Shown: positions 1 through 9,339 of the stretch, piece after piece | How positions within the stretch are numbered: the first letter of the stretch is position 1 | How the letters are laid out: every line of letters begins with the position of its first letter | Assembly (NCBI GenBank): GCA_041675025.1 | Contig: JBAYUS010000005.1 | Coordinates: 1-64,000, forward strand | Length of the DNA stretch: 64,000 nt | From: CAJBLF01 sp041675025 | GTDB lineage: Bacteria; Patescibacteriota; Gracilibacteria; Absconditabacterales; Absconditicoccaceae | Reading direction: 5' to 3' | Translations under genes and position numbers: made by a program | Notes under the pieces: generated by a model | Databases searched by the model: none | What the model was told of the DNA's origin: nothing | Seen by the model: only the letters and a program-made list of their open reading frames with translations

Positions 1-90
1 CTTCATCCCTATTACTATCTTCATCCCTATTACTATCTTCATCCCTATTACTATCTTCATCCCTATTACTATCTTCATCCCTATTACTAT
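1..90. repeat. 18-bp tandem repeat, five perfect copies
   Basis: The unit CTTCATCCCTATTACTAT is repeated five times without change, then degenerates over about 50 bp. On the minus strand each unit encodes DSNRDE in the tail of the surface protein. Perfect identity at the nucleotide level points to recent slippage expansion, so copy number may vary between cells. The array continues off the window edge. Confidence 0.95.
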
Positions 91-1396
91 CTTTATCTTT
101 ATTATCTTTGATAGTATCTTCGTCTTTATCTTCGTCGTTTTCATGATTTTTTGCTTGATTGAATAATACTCAGATCTGTTCACAAGAACATCCGTACGTA
201 TTTACTAAAGTGAATTTAGCTGGTTGTATATTTGGTTTCTTTTCTGATTTTGCATTATATACTCGAGAGAAGATACCATCTTTTGCAATAATCATATAAT
301 GATTTGGATTGAGTTTAGCGAAAACATCAGCTTTAGTACCAAGACACATATCTACATCGTCTATTACTCCGTCGTTATCAGTATCTAGAACAGGTGGTAC
401 ACAAGCTTTATTAGCTATTGAGAAACCAAATGTTCATGCTCTAGTGTCAACAACCACCTTACTAAGTTCTGTCACGGTCATAGTAACTTTACTTCTTACT
501 GAGAGTGTTGTAGGATATATTTCTGCTTTGAACTCAGGTAATCGAGTTTTTCCTGCATCTGTCGAAATTTCTAATCATGCACCTTTGATCGCTAAAGCTC
601 CATCGTAGATTAATACTGCTTTCTCTTCAAAAGCATAGGTAGGATTTGTCGCAGAAAGTTTTATATCAGTAGTTTCTTGTGCAACAGCGTCAAATGTTAC
701 CGTAAGATTTTTTGCGTCATAGAGAACATTAGTGAAAGTAAGTGTTTCTTTAGTTTTAAAATCCATAATATCAAATGAGGTCAACTGTTTCTCGGTCATC
801 ATATTGAGATCAAGTATGGGTTGCCAATCTATTTTATCTATAGAAAATGTCAGATTAGCATTGTCTGATGCTAGTTTACTTCATCCGTCATACTTGAGAT
901 TTCCTAGAGCTGTAGGATATAAAGGATTCATTCTATCAAGAATTGATGTGACTGTACATCCATTGTTAGGAGGTGTGACAGCTCACGCAGTAAAAACATA
1001 TTTCACTTCAGCTAGATTTATTATTCCCTTGTTGTATGTCAATGCTCAGATTTTTGCTATAAAAGTATAGTCCGTTTTGTCTGTAAGTGCTACGGCTGAA
1101 TCAAATTGTAATGTCCCATCGGTCAATACCGTTCAGTTTAGTACTGGATAATCTTTCCCAATAGTATCCCTAATGAGTAATCCATTAAAATCTGTTTTTT
1201 GTATTTTGTAATCAAAAGCGACAGTAAGTGTAGTGAGTTTTTGATCAATAGTTAAACTAGTGACTACAACATCTGAAATAGGGGTATCCATTGCTTTGGT
1301 TAATACACTGACGCCAACAATTGTAACAGCAGCGACTCCTGCCACTATAAGGGTAATTTTGTGGAACAGAAAATTCATTAAAACATTTTTTTTCAT
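1..1396 (-). CDS. Secreted/surface protein with TSP3-like Ca motif and acidic hexapeptide repeats (C-terminus cut by window edge)
   Basis: The start is ATG at 1396; the frame stays open to base 1, with TGA read as Gly (for example after DYPVLN). An N-terminal membrane segment (residues about 9-33, KITLIVAGVAAVTIVGVSVL) looks like a signal anchor. The central part has β-rich stretches of the type found in extracellular adhesion domains. Near the C-terminus is DTDNDGVIDDVDMCLGT, a thrombospondin type 3/EF-hand-like Ca-binding motif, followed by a GCSCEQI segment. The tail becomes extremely acidic, ending in at least five perfect DSNRDE repeats. This looks like a cell-surface or stalk-like protein, possibly Ca-dependent. 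No catalytic motif was seen. Function is inferred from composition only. Confidence 0.7.
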
Positions 1397-1476
1397 TCAA
1401 ATATATAAAAAGATAAAAATATAACAAATGATTATACATACTTTTTAATATTTGTCAAATATTTGAATTTTTCTTC

Positions 1477-1504
1477 TTGAAACGATTTTTGGCTTTCGTA
1501 TATT
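1477..1504 (+). promoter_or_regulatory. Putative promoter of gatC
   Basis: TTGAAA is followed by a 16-bp spacer and TATATT, about 27 bp upstream of the gatC start. The geometry matches the other promoters in this window. Confidence 0.5.
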
Positions 1505-1530
1505 CTCTATATTTATAGCTTACATAACCA

Positions 1531-1809
1531 ATGACTGATTTCAAACAAGAAATACAACGTCTTCAAAAGCTATCCTGTATAGCACTTTCTCCCGAACAGG
1601 AACAAAAATTCTGAAAACAACTCAACGATATTATCGGATTCCTCGGAAAACTCCCAGATATTAAATGACAATCATGATCCAAGAAAGATAAATTGACACT
1701 TAGAACTCTTGAGGGGGTTAAAAACGACGTAGATAGCAAAAAAATACTAAAAAATGTAAAATATGAGATAGTAAACAATTCTATCGTGATAAAGTCAGTA
1801 TTATCTTAA
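1531..1809 (+). CDS. gatC: Asp-tRNA(Asn)/Glu-tRNA(Gln) amidotransferase subunit C
   Basis: This 92-aa protein has the usual GatC length (about 95). It opens with an N-terminal helix, then LSPEQEQKFGKQLNDIIGFLGKL, which is the typical GatC 'LS.eE...f..qL..Il.yv..L' signature. GatC clamps GatA to GatB in the complex that amidates Glu-tRNA(Gln) and Asp-tRNA(Asn). At least three glycines are TGA (in KFGKQL, KGQS and QSGS). A gltX lies elsewhere in the window (51.6 kb), and a GatCAB pathway would fit a non-discriminating GluRS. No gatA or gatB is adjacent, so the gene stands alone here. Confidence 0.85.
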
Positions 1810-2096
1810 ATAGAATTAATAATGAATAGTGAATAATGAATAATGAATAGTGAATAATGAATAATGTTGGATTTTGCTTTTATGAACTATTATTTCATCA
1901 CAATTGTATATTACAATAGCCTATAAAATTACAATTCAATCATTTTTCATTCTTAATTATTAATTTTTCATTAGTTTGTTATTTAGTAGTTCCTCTTGAA
2001 AAAGAAGGGCGATTTTGTATGCTCACAGCCAAGCAAAGTTTTTTTTTATATTAAAAAAACTCATAAAATATCTATTTTACTCTATTAATCATTATT
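1810..2096. repeat. Dispersed AT-rich palindromic element (copy 1)
   Basis: This 287-bp gap holds alternating AATAGTGAATAATGAATAATG-type units. A spacer (TTTTATGAACTATTATTTC...TTACAATAGCCTATAAAA) follows, then the inverted units CATTTTTCATTCTTAATTATTAATTTTTCATT. The same architecture, including the spacer ACTATTGTGCATTACAATAGTTTATAAA, recurs at 63241-63375. No gene is seen here. It precedes fusA and may carry its leader. Confidence 0.75.
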
Positions 2097-4202
2097 ATGG
2101 CCGAATTAAAATCCTTGGAAAATGTGAGAAACATTGGAATCATGGCTCACATTGATGCAGGAAAAACTACTACAACTGAAAGAGTATTGTTTTATACAGG
2201 AAAAAAACATAAAATCTGAGAAGTACATGATGGTGCTGCAGAGATGGACTGGATGGAACAAGAAAAAGAAAGAGGTATTACTATTACTTCTGCTGCTACA
2301 ACTTGTTTTTGGAAAGGTCATCATATCAATATTATTGATACTCCATGACACGTAGATTTTACTGTTGAAGTAGAAAGATCATTAAGAGTTCTTGATGGAG
2401 CAGTAGCATTGCTTGATAGTTCTCAAGGAGTTGAATCACAAACAGAAACAGTTTGGAGACAAGCTGACAAATATGGTGTGCCAAGAATTATCTTCGCAAA
2501 CAAGATGGATAAACTTGGAGCTGATTTTTATATGTCTGTAGAATCTATCAAATCTAGAATTACAGACAAAGGAGTTGTTGTTCAACTTCCTGTAGGACAA
2601 GCAGATGAATTCAAAGCAGTTATAGATTTGCTTACTATGAAAATGTATACCTTTGAAGGAGTTATGGGTATTGATCAAATAGAACATGAAATACCAGCTG
2701 ATATGCTTGAAAAAGCAAAAAAATATAGAGAAGAAATGATTGATAAAGTATCTATGTTTGATGATGAATTAGCAGAAAAATTTCTCGCAGGAGAAGAACC
2801 ACCTATTGAACTTATCAAAAAAGCAATCAGAAAAGGTACAATAAATAGTGATTTGTATCCTATTATGTGTGGTTCAGCACTTGGAAATAAGGGAGTTCAA
2901 CTTGTACTTGATGCTGTTATAGATTATTTACCAACTCCTCTTGATAGAGGATCTATGAAAGGACTTGATCCAGATGATGAAACTAAAATACTTGAAAGAC
3001 AACCTAATGATACTGATCCGGTTTCAGCTATTGCATTCAAAATTGCAACTGATCCATTCGTAGGTACACTCACATTCGTAAGAGTATATTCTGGTATTAT
3101 CAGAACAGGTGATACTTTACTCAATCCACTTACAAGACAAAAAGAAAGAGTAGGAAGGTTATTACTTATGCACGCAAATAAGAGAGAAGAAATTTCAGAA
3201 ATACATGCAGGACATATCTGTGCGTTCCTTGGACTTAAAGATACAAGAACAGGACACACGCTTTGTGATATGAAAAATCCTATTATTCTAGAAAAGATGA
3301 CATTTCCAGTACCAGTTATTGATATCGCTATCGAACCAAAGACAAAATCTGATCAAGAAAGAATGGGTATGGGACTTTCAAAACTTGCTTATGAAGATCC
3401 TTCATTCAAATATTTCACTGATCCAGAAAGTAATCAAACAATTATTGCGGGGATGGGAGAATTACATCTAGAAATTATTGTAGATAGACTTAAGAGAGAA
3501 CATAAAGTTGAAGTAAATACAGGTAAACCACAAGTTGCTTATAGAGAAACGATTACTCAAGATGCTAAGGGAGAAGGAGTATTTAAAAGACAAACAGGAG
3601 GTAGAGGACAATTTGGACACGTATTATTGAGACTAGAAAAAAATATGGAAAAAGATTACGAATTCAAAGATGAAGTATCTGGAGGATCAATTCCAAAAGA
3701 GTTTATCCCAGCTATTGATAAGGGAGCAAAAGAAACTGTTGCTCAAGGAGTATTGGCAGGATTTCCTATCATTAATGTAAGAGTAGTTCCTTATGATGGA
3801 TCATATCATGATGTAGATTCATCAGAAATTGCGTTCAAAATCGCAACATATAGAGCATTCAAAGATGCATTTATGAAAGCAGGTCCATGTATCTTGGAAC
3901 CTATCATGGATGTAGAAGTAACGACTCCAGAAGACTATGTAGGAGATGTGATGGGTGATCTTTCTTCTAGAAGAGGAATGATCCAAGGACAAGACAAGAG
4001 AGGAAACGCTGCAGTTATCAGAGCAAAAGTTCCATTGTCTGAAATGTTTGGATATACAACTGATCTTAGATCAAATACTCAAGGAAGAGCTCAATCATCT
4101 ATGAGCTTCGCATCATATGAAAGAGTTCCAGAAAATGTTGCAAAGAAAATTATTGAAGAAAGAATTGGATCTGGAAAAATCAAAGCTATGGACGCTGAAT
4201 AA
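2097..4202 (+). CDS. fusA: Elongation factor G
   Basis: The protein is 701 aa, a full-length EF-G that catalyses GTP-driven ribosomal translocation. Motifs in order are G1 AHIDAGKTT, switch RGITI, G3 DTPGHVDF, G4 NKMDK and G5 SALG. Domain IV has the GQFGHV-containing loop, and the C-terminal domain V (EPIMDVEV.TPEDYVGDVMGDL) is intact. The Gly of DTPG and the Gly of KIGEV are encoded by TGA, strong proof of code 25 because DTPG is invariant. Only these two TGA codons were noted in the whole gene, consistent with avoidance of TGA in a highly expressed gene. A hairpin terminator follows. Confidence 0.97.
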
Positions 4203-4276
4203 TTAATATACAAAGTCATCCTGAGCATAGCAGCCTGTCCCGTACTTGTTACGGGAAAGGATATATTATGCACAAA

Positions 4277-4305
4277 AAACTCTGCTGTAAAGCAGAGTTT
4301 TTTTG
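4277..4305 (+). terminator. Intrinsic terminator after fusA
   Basis: AAACTCTGCT, a GTAA loop, then AGCAGAGTTT followed by T7. Confidence 0.85.
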
Positions 4306-4308
4306 TTT

Positions 4309-4337
4309 AAAAAAATGCTGACTAAAATAGTCAGCAT
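4309..4337 (-). terminator. Intrinsic terminator of the 135-aa membrane protein gene
   Basis: The stem ATGCTGACT/AGTCAGCAT is followed on the minus strand by a T-run. Confidence 0.8.
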
Positions 4338-4345
4338 AATGTTTT

Positions 4346-4753
4346 TTACATTGTTTGTTTTGTAAATTGTTTTTGTAAATTTTTTTTAATCCCACAGATA
4401 TATAAGAGATAAATTATAATACATATTACAAACCAAATAATGTTTTCTAACCTTAGAGATACTAAGAGTTTGCTTGCAAAATATCCACAGCCGATAATAA
4501 TTCCGAAGCCTCCCATAAAGAAAACCCAAGACCAAATACTTTGGGTAAGTTTTATAAAATCTTGTAAGTTATCAATCCAAACTTGTTCTAGTCTATACAT
4601 AGAAATAGCTAATAATATCCCAATAGGGATTATTATAAAAGGATAAATTGATAACGAATAAAAGCCACCAAACGACCAACTGATAACATAACAAACAACT
4701 ATATGCATCATAAGTATTGCACATAAAATTCTACTCATAGTTTCTTTTTTCAT
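4346..4753 (-). CDS. Small four-TM membrane protein (TGA-free class)
   Basis: The protein is 135 aa with about four hydrophobic segments (residues about 8-27, 33-52, 73-95, 105-124) and a basic C-terminus. It was not recognised as a known family. It has no in-frame TGA. Upstream on the minus strand is a clear promoter (TTGACT, 16 bp, TATAAG), then an A-rich leader ending AAAAAAACAAAAAAAATATG. A terminator follows directly, so it is a monocistronic unit. It belongs to the set of stand-alone TGA-free genes described in the findings. Confidence 0.7.
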   Translation of the reverse strand: MKKETMSRILCAILMMHIVVCYVISWSFGGFYSLSIYPFIIIPIGILLAISMYRLEQVWIDNLQDFIKLTQSIWSWVFFMGGFGIIIGCGYFASKLLVSLRLENIIWFVICIIIYLLYICGIKKNLQKQFTKQTM

Positions 4754-4781
4754 ATTTTTTTTGTTTTTTTAGGTTTAATAT

Positions 4782-4809
4782 CTTATAGATATTATCAAAT
4801 AAAAGTCAA
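4782..4809 (-). promoter_or_regulatory. Promoter of the 135-aa membrane protein gene
   Basis: On the minus strand: TTGACT, 16-bp spacer, TATAAG. Confidence 0.7.
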
Positions 4810-4833
4810 CAGTTTGTATACACTAAAAATTAG

Positions 4834-4861
4834 TAGACTTTTACTTATAAATGTATATACT
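4834..4861 (+). promoter_or_regulatory. Promoter of the acyltransferase gene
   Basis: TAGACT, 16-bp spacer, TATACT, followed by a long A-rich leader. Confidence 0.55.
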
Positions 4862-4905
4862 ATTTTATAGATAAATATAAATAATAAAAAAAAAACCATA
4901 AATTT

Positions 4906-5700
4906 ATGAATCCAATCGACGTAAAAAAAGAAGTTGAAAAAAAGAACAAAAGTTTACTCAGGATTCCATTTTTGATTTCCTGGTTAAAAAAAATTGTTCA
5001 TGAAAAAGAAATCAATGATTTCTTATCTATCTATGGAGAATTGCAGGGTGCTTCATTTGCCAGAGAAGTGCTTAAATTCTTTAATGTGTACGCTCATGTT
5101 ATTACGAAAGTATCATTACCCAAAGATGGGCGCTATATTTTTGTAGCAAATCATCCCTTGGGAGGATTAGATGGTATTGCATTGATTACAACTATTACCG
5201 ACATGTTTCATGATGTAAAGTTTCCTGTTAATGATATTTTGCTCTCTATAAAAAACTTTGATTCGATATTTATACCGATCAATAAACATGGAGCACAGAG
5301 TCGTGATGCAGTAAAAAAAACTAATGAAGCATATGCTTCTAACTTACCCATTGCTATGTTTCCTGCTGGTTTAGTTTCGCGTAAAATTGACGGTAAAATT
5401 GTTGATTTACAATGGCAAAAACATTTTGTAAAGAAAGCAATCGAGTCCAAAAGAACGATTGTTCCTGTGTACATTGAAGCTAAAAATTCAAATCGATTTT
5501 ATCGGATTGCAAATTGGCGGAAATGGTTAGGAATAAAAAGTAATATTGAAATGTTGTTTTTGTCAGATGAAATATTTCGGCAAAAAAATAAAACATTTAA
5601 AATCGTTTTTGGAACACCGATTCCTTACGAGCAATTACAAAATGGTTCGTTACAAGACCAAGCCGATTGCATTAGAAAAAAAGTATATGCGCTCGCATAA
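4906..5700 (+). CDS. Lysophospholipid/glycerol acyltransferase, Bacteroidota-like
   Basis: The 264-aa protein has the acyltransferase HxxxxxD-type motif in ANHPLGGLDGIAL (residues about 82-94). Further blocks FIPINKHG, FPAGLVSRK and IVPVYIEAKNSNRFY match the PlsC-like 'hemolysin/glycerol acyltransferase' family common in Bacteroidota. It probably transfers an acyl chain to a lysophospholipid or a related membrane lipid. It has no TGA codons despite many glycines, carries an A-rich leader without Shine-Dalgarno, and has its own promoter and terminator. Similarity to Bacteroidota proteins is from memory of the family. Horizontal acquisition is an inference. Confidence 0.8.
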   Translation: MNPIDVKKEVEKKNKSLLRIPFLISWLKKIVHEKEINDFLSIYGELQGASFAREVLKFFNVYAHVITKVSLPKDGRYIFVANHPLGGLDGIALITTITDMFHDVKFPVNDILLSIKNFDSIFIPINKHGAQSRDAVKKTNEAYASNLPIAMFPAGLVSRKIDGKIVDLQWQKHFVKKAIESKRTIVPVYIEAKNSNRFYRIANWRKWLGIKSNIEMLFLSDEIFRQKNKTFKIVFGTPIPYEQLQNGSLQDQADCIRKKVYALA

Positions 5701-5708
5701 ACATTATG

Positions 5709-5739
5709 ACTGGATAGGATTCTCTATCCAGTTTTTTTA
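5709..5739 (+). terminator. Intrinsic terminator after the acyltransferase
   Basis: ACTGGATAG/CTATCCAGT followed by T7. It overlaps the stop codon of the convergent gene on the minus strand. Confidence 0.85.
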
Positions 5740-7029
5740 TTGTATTTTAGTCTGAAGTTCTTGTACAATTCTTTTATAAGTTTCTTTGAGAAATTCTTTA
5801 TCTTCCAAAGATAATAAATTATTTAATCATCAAATTGGTCTATCCATATTCCTCCAAAGAGTTACCTTTTGTTCCAAAAGATGTAATTCCAATTCCAATA
5901 AATCTAAATCAGTATGTCTAATATGTTTTTGTCTATCTATTTGTATTCTTTTATTTTGTAAAATATACTCATCATGAGCCAAGGTGAGTTGTAATTCTTT
6001 TTGGATATTAATACCAGATTTTTTATCTTTTATCTGGATGATCAAATCGATTTTATTTTTTTGATCTTGTCCTACACTAGCTTTTTTGATACTAACTTCG
6101 TAGGTATCATCTAGATTTGCAAAATTTCTAAATGACCATTCTACGACTTTTTCAGCTAATATACCACTTTTATTATTATACTCTTTTTCTGTAGTATATT
6201 TTTCATAGTCTTTGAAATCATACATAACAACTTCTTGATAGTCTCTATATTTTGCTAGAATATTTTTTACCAAAGCTAGTTTGATAAATTTTTGTACGGT
6301 ATACAATTCTTTGGTATAAACTCATAATGTTGTTTCGTCCAATGCAGGATATCCAGACTCTATACCAAAAGTTTCTAAATCATTTATCAGTTGATTGACA
6401 GAAAAATAGTGTTTGTTTCCTTGTTTATCTTGTTCAAAAAAACACTCTATATTAAATTTATCAGTAGATTGAACAAATTCATGACTATCAAACATAATGT
6501 TTCTAGACTTTGTATTTTCTATATTTTTGGTATCCATCAAAGGCAAAATAGTATTTAGCGTAGATAATTCTTCTTTTTCGTTTTTTCAAAGATGTATATT
6601 TGTTTTCAATTCTCTTTGTCTTTTTATTAATTTAGCTTTGGGTATCTCCAAAATATTTTGTGTATATATATTTTGAAATTTTTGTATATAATTTTCAGTA
6701 AATTCATGTTTTTTAAACATTTTTTCAGTATCGATACCCTCCGCAGTATAATCAAAACTTGGATTTATGTTTGCACCATTTGAGGTATCTCGATCATTTT
6801 GTTGTAAGAGTTCAAAATATTCTTTTTCTATTCATTTAACCAATCCAGGATTTATAAATTTGAGTTCCTGTTGAGAAAATCACTGAAGCAATCTTTTTAC
6901 TGTGTCTTCTTTCATGGTTTGGATTTTTTGTACTACATTTCATTTTTTATCTTTTGTATGATCAACAAAATTTTGTATATCGTCTTTAGATACAGTTTTT
7001 TCAAATTTTGGCAGGGTAGTATATCACAT
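5737..7029 (-). CDS. Possible PD-(D/E)XK-type nuclease, 430 aa
   Basis: The start codons ATG TGA TAT (MGY) lie at 7029 and the frame is open to TAA at 5737, with many TGA glycines. The N-terminal two thirds is charged and helical without recognisable motifs. Near residues 310-375 there is GILAEKVVEWSF, then KIDLIIQIKDK, then IQKELQLTL. This E...D...(Q/E)xxL spacing resembles the PD-(D/E)XK nuclease core found in CPR hypothetical proteins. The gene stands alone, with no methylase or other restriction partner beside it. The nuclease assignment is weak; 'uncharacterised protein' is the safe reading. Confidence 0.5.
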
Positions 7030-7088
7030 ACTAGAGACACAAAAAATAAAGTATATCCATTATATCCATAATATTTTTTATGTCAAAA

Positions 7089-7112
7089 AAAGACTACTCT
7101 AGAGTAGTCTTT
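7089..7112 (-). terminator. Intrinsic terminator after prfA
   Basis: A 24-bp perfect palindrome, AAAGACTACTCT/AGAGTAGTCTTT, followed on the minus strand by T7. Confidence 0.8.
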
Positions 7113-7134
7113 TCAGAACTATTTGATGAGTAAG

Positions 7135-8205
7135 TTATTTCATACTTTCCTCCAATAATCTTGTTTGGTTTTCTAGAACCAAAGCATTGATCATATCATC
7201 GATTTCTCCAGTCAAAAACACCGGTAGGTTCGACCATGATTGGTGAATACGGTGATCAGTTACTCTATCTTGAGGGAACTTATAAGTTCTAATTTTTTCT
7301 GATCTATCTCACGTTCAGATTTGATCACCTCTGAGTGATTTCTGTTCGGCATTTTTTTTATCGAGTTCTATTTGATATAATCTTGATTTAAGAACTGACC
7401 AGGCTTTTTCTTTATTGGCAAGTTGTGATTTACTATCTCAGATATCAACAATCAATCCACTTGGAAGGTGACGCAATCTTACTCCTGTTTGATTTTTATT
7501 AGCATTTTGTCATCATGCTGAAGATCATGCATAGGTATCCATTTCTACATCCTTGGGATCTACATGAAAAGCTAAATCTTCTACTTCGGGCATGATAGCT
7601 ACTGTTACAGTCGATGTATGAACTCTACCTTGTGATTCAGTGGCAGGAATTCTTTGTACTCTATGTACTCAACTTTCAAATTTCATAATTGAATAAACAT
7701 TTTTTCCGCTGACTTTTACCATCACAAATTTTACTCCTCAGATATCAGAAAGTTGTTCTTCTACGATTTCTGGTTTCCATCATTTTTTTGTAGCATATCC
7801 GAGATACATTTTCAATAATTCAGCTGCGAATAATCATGCTTCATTACCACCAGCTGCTGGTCTGATTTCTAGGAATATATTTTTTTCATCATTTGGATCT
7901 TTGGGAAGTAAGGCAATTTTTATTTTAACATCTAACTGTTCAATCATAGAATTAGCTTCTTTGAGTTGTTCTTTTGCCATATCAATCATCTCAAAATCTT
8001 TTTCCGTATCTATCATTTCTTGCGCTTCTTGACTTTGTTGATGTGCTATTTTATATGCTTGGATCAAATCATAAATTTCTTGAAGGGAAGAAAGTTCTTT
8101 GTTGATTGCGATAGATTTTTTATTATCAGAAATAATACTAGCATCCATAGATTGTTCTCTGAGTTCTAGATATTTTTTTTCAATATTGCCTAATTTATCC
8201 AACAT
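7135..8205 (-). CDS. prfA: Peptide chain release factor 1
   Basis: The 356-aa protein has the normal RF1 length. The catalytic GGQ lies in SSGAGGQNANKNQTGVRL, and the codon-recognition block is IPATESQGRVHTS, where PAT is the RF1 tripeptide that reads UAA and UAG. Several glycines are TGA. RF1 does not recognise UGA, and no RF2 was seen in the window, which fits reassignment of UGA to glycine. The start ATG at 8205 gives MLDKLGNIEKKY, a typical N-terminus. A strong hairpin ends the transcript. Confidence 0.95.
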
Positions 8206-8259
8206 AATAATTAATGAATAACTAAAAATGAAAAATGAAAAACGATGGTATCTTTTCCA

Positions 8260-8619
8260 TTAATATCAATCTTTTTTCTTGGCTGTTTTTATGCTAGATA
8301 CAAGTATCTTAAGAATTTCTTCTCATAAATTATATAGTGATATATGCTCATTATCGTTAATATATTCTGTGTATAGAAGAATATCGAGTCGATATAGTGT
8401 TTCATTAACTTCTTTGAGAGCAACACTCATCTTGTTAATAAAATCAGCCTTTGATTGTCAAAATTCTGCTTCACGAACCATTGCTCAAATACTTGTTCAT
8501 GATCTAACTAATTGTTTACTTAAAATAAATTCTTGTTTAGATTGAGATAAATGTTGATAAAGCTTTACAATTTTAATACCAAAATCAAAACTTTTTATTT
8601 TAAGAATATTTTCTGTCAT
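8260..8619 (-). CDS. Four-helix-bundle protein (23S rRNA intervening sequence family)
   Basis: The 119-aa protein has the family signature: F..a..iv......l....i..Ql.RSgtSIgA...EAe....adFi.Km..alrE..Et. (here LVRSGTSIGAMVREAEFGQSKADFINKMSVALREVNETLYRLDIL). This S23/TIGR02436-type fold is often encoded in rRNA intervening sequences or beside mobile repeats. Its function is unknown, perhaps nucleic-acid binding. It lies just upstream of prfA in the same orientation. Flanks on both sides contain CATTATTCATTATT-type repeat pieces (8206-8250 and 8640-8680), consistent with a mobile history. Confidence 0.8.
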
Positions 8620-8682
8620 TTAAAATAATAAATAAATAAATTCCTACATTTTTCATTATTCATTATTCTTTTTTCATTCTAT

Positions 8683-9318
8683 TTAATAGAAAACTTGTCC
8701 GATAATAGTAAATAGAAAATTGAAAACAAAATTAACGACTTTAACGAAAATAGGGCTTGCAACATAGACGAGCGCTACTACAAAAATAATTCAAAGATGT
8801 TGATGTCTTTCCATCCATTCTGCTCATTTGTGCCACCAGATTTTAATCAATCTATATCCATCAAGTGGTGCGATAGGGATAAGATTAAAGATAGCGAGTG
8901 CTATATTGAGTCATACAAAACTTATCCAAAAACTAATCATAAGATCTCCATTATTGAGAAAGATATCATTTGGTGTACCACCCATGATTTTTGCATAGAT
9001 CAAGAGAATAAGTATTCATATAATCGCTAAAACAAAGTTGGTTGCAGGTCATGCAAGCGCTACCATAAGTTCTCATTTGCGAGGATGTTTATAATAGAGA
9101 GGATTAATCTGTACGGGTTTACCTCGTCCGAAATGAACCAAAAATATCATAAGAAATCCTATAGGATCGATGTGTTTGAGTGGATTTGGTGTCAGTCTTC
9201 ATTGTAATTTTGGTGTAGGATCTCCAAGACGATAGGAAACATATGCATGTGCGTATTCATGCATTCAAATCGATACGGCCAAAATAATGGCTAACTGAAC
9301 GATTTCAAAAATTCACAT
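8683..9318 (-). CDS. Site-2 protease, M50 family membrane metallopeptidase
   Basis: The 211-aa protein contains the zinc motif HEYAHAY (HExxH) within a TM segment after IVQLAIILAVSIGM. It also has NPLKHIDPIGFLMI, AGPATNF and NLIPIAPLDGYR, the second metal-binding NxxPxxxLDG motif. The start is ATG TGA (MGIFEIV) at 9318. Such minimal S2P proteases cleave within membranes, typically on anti-sigma or signalling proteins; the substrate is unknown. Several glycines are TGA. Confidence 0.9.
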
Positions 9319-9339
9319 ATGAAGTCTAGAAGATAAATA

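Noticed and set aside
1..90. CRISPR array
   Set aside because: The 18-bp units are contiguous, lack spacers, and encode a hexapeptide repeat in frame.
2106..2355. Several short frames over the fusA start
   Set aside because: With TGA as Gly the EF-G frame runs uninterrupted from 2097 with all G motifs; the others are shadows.
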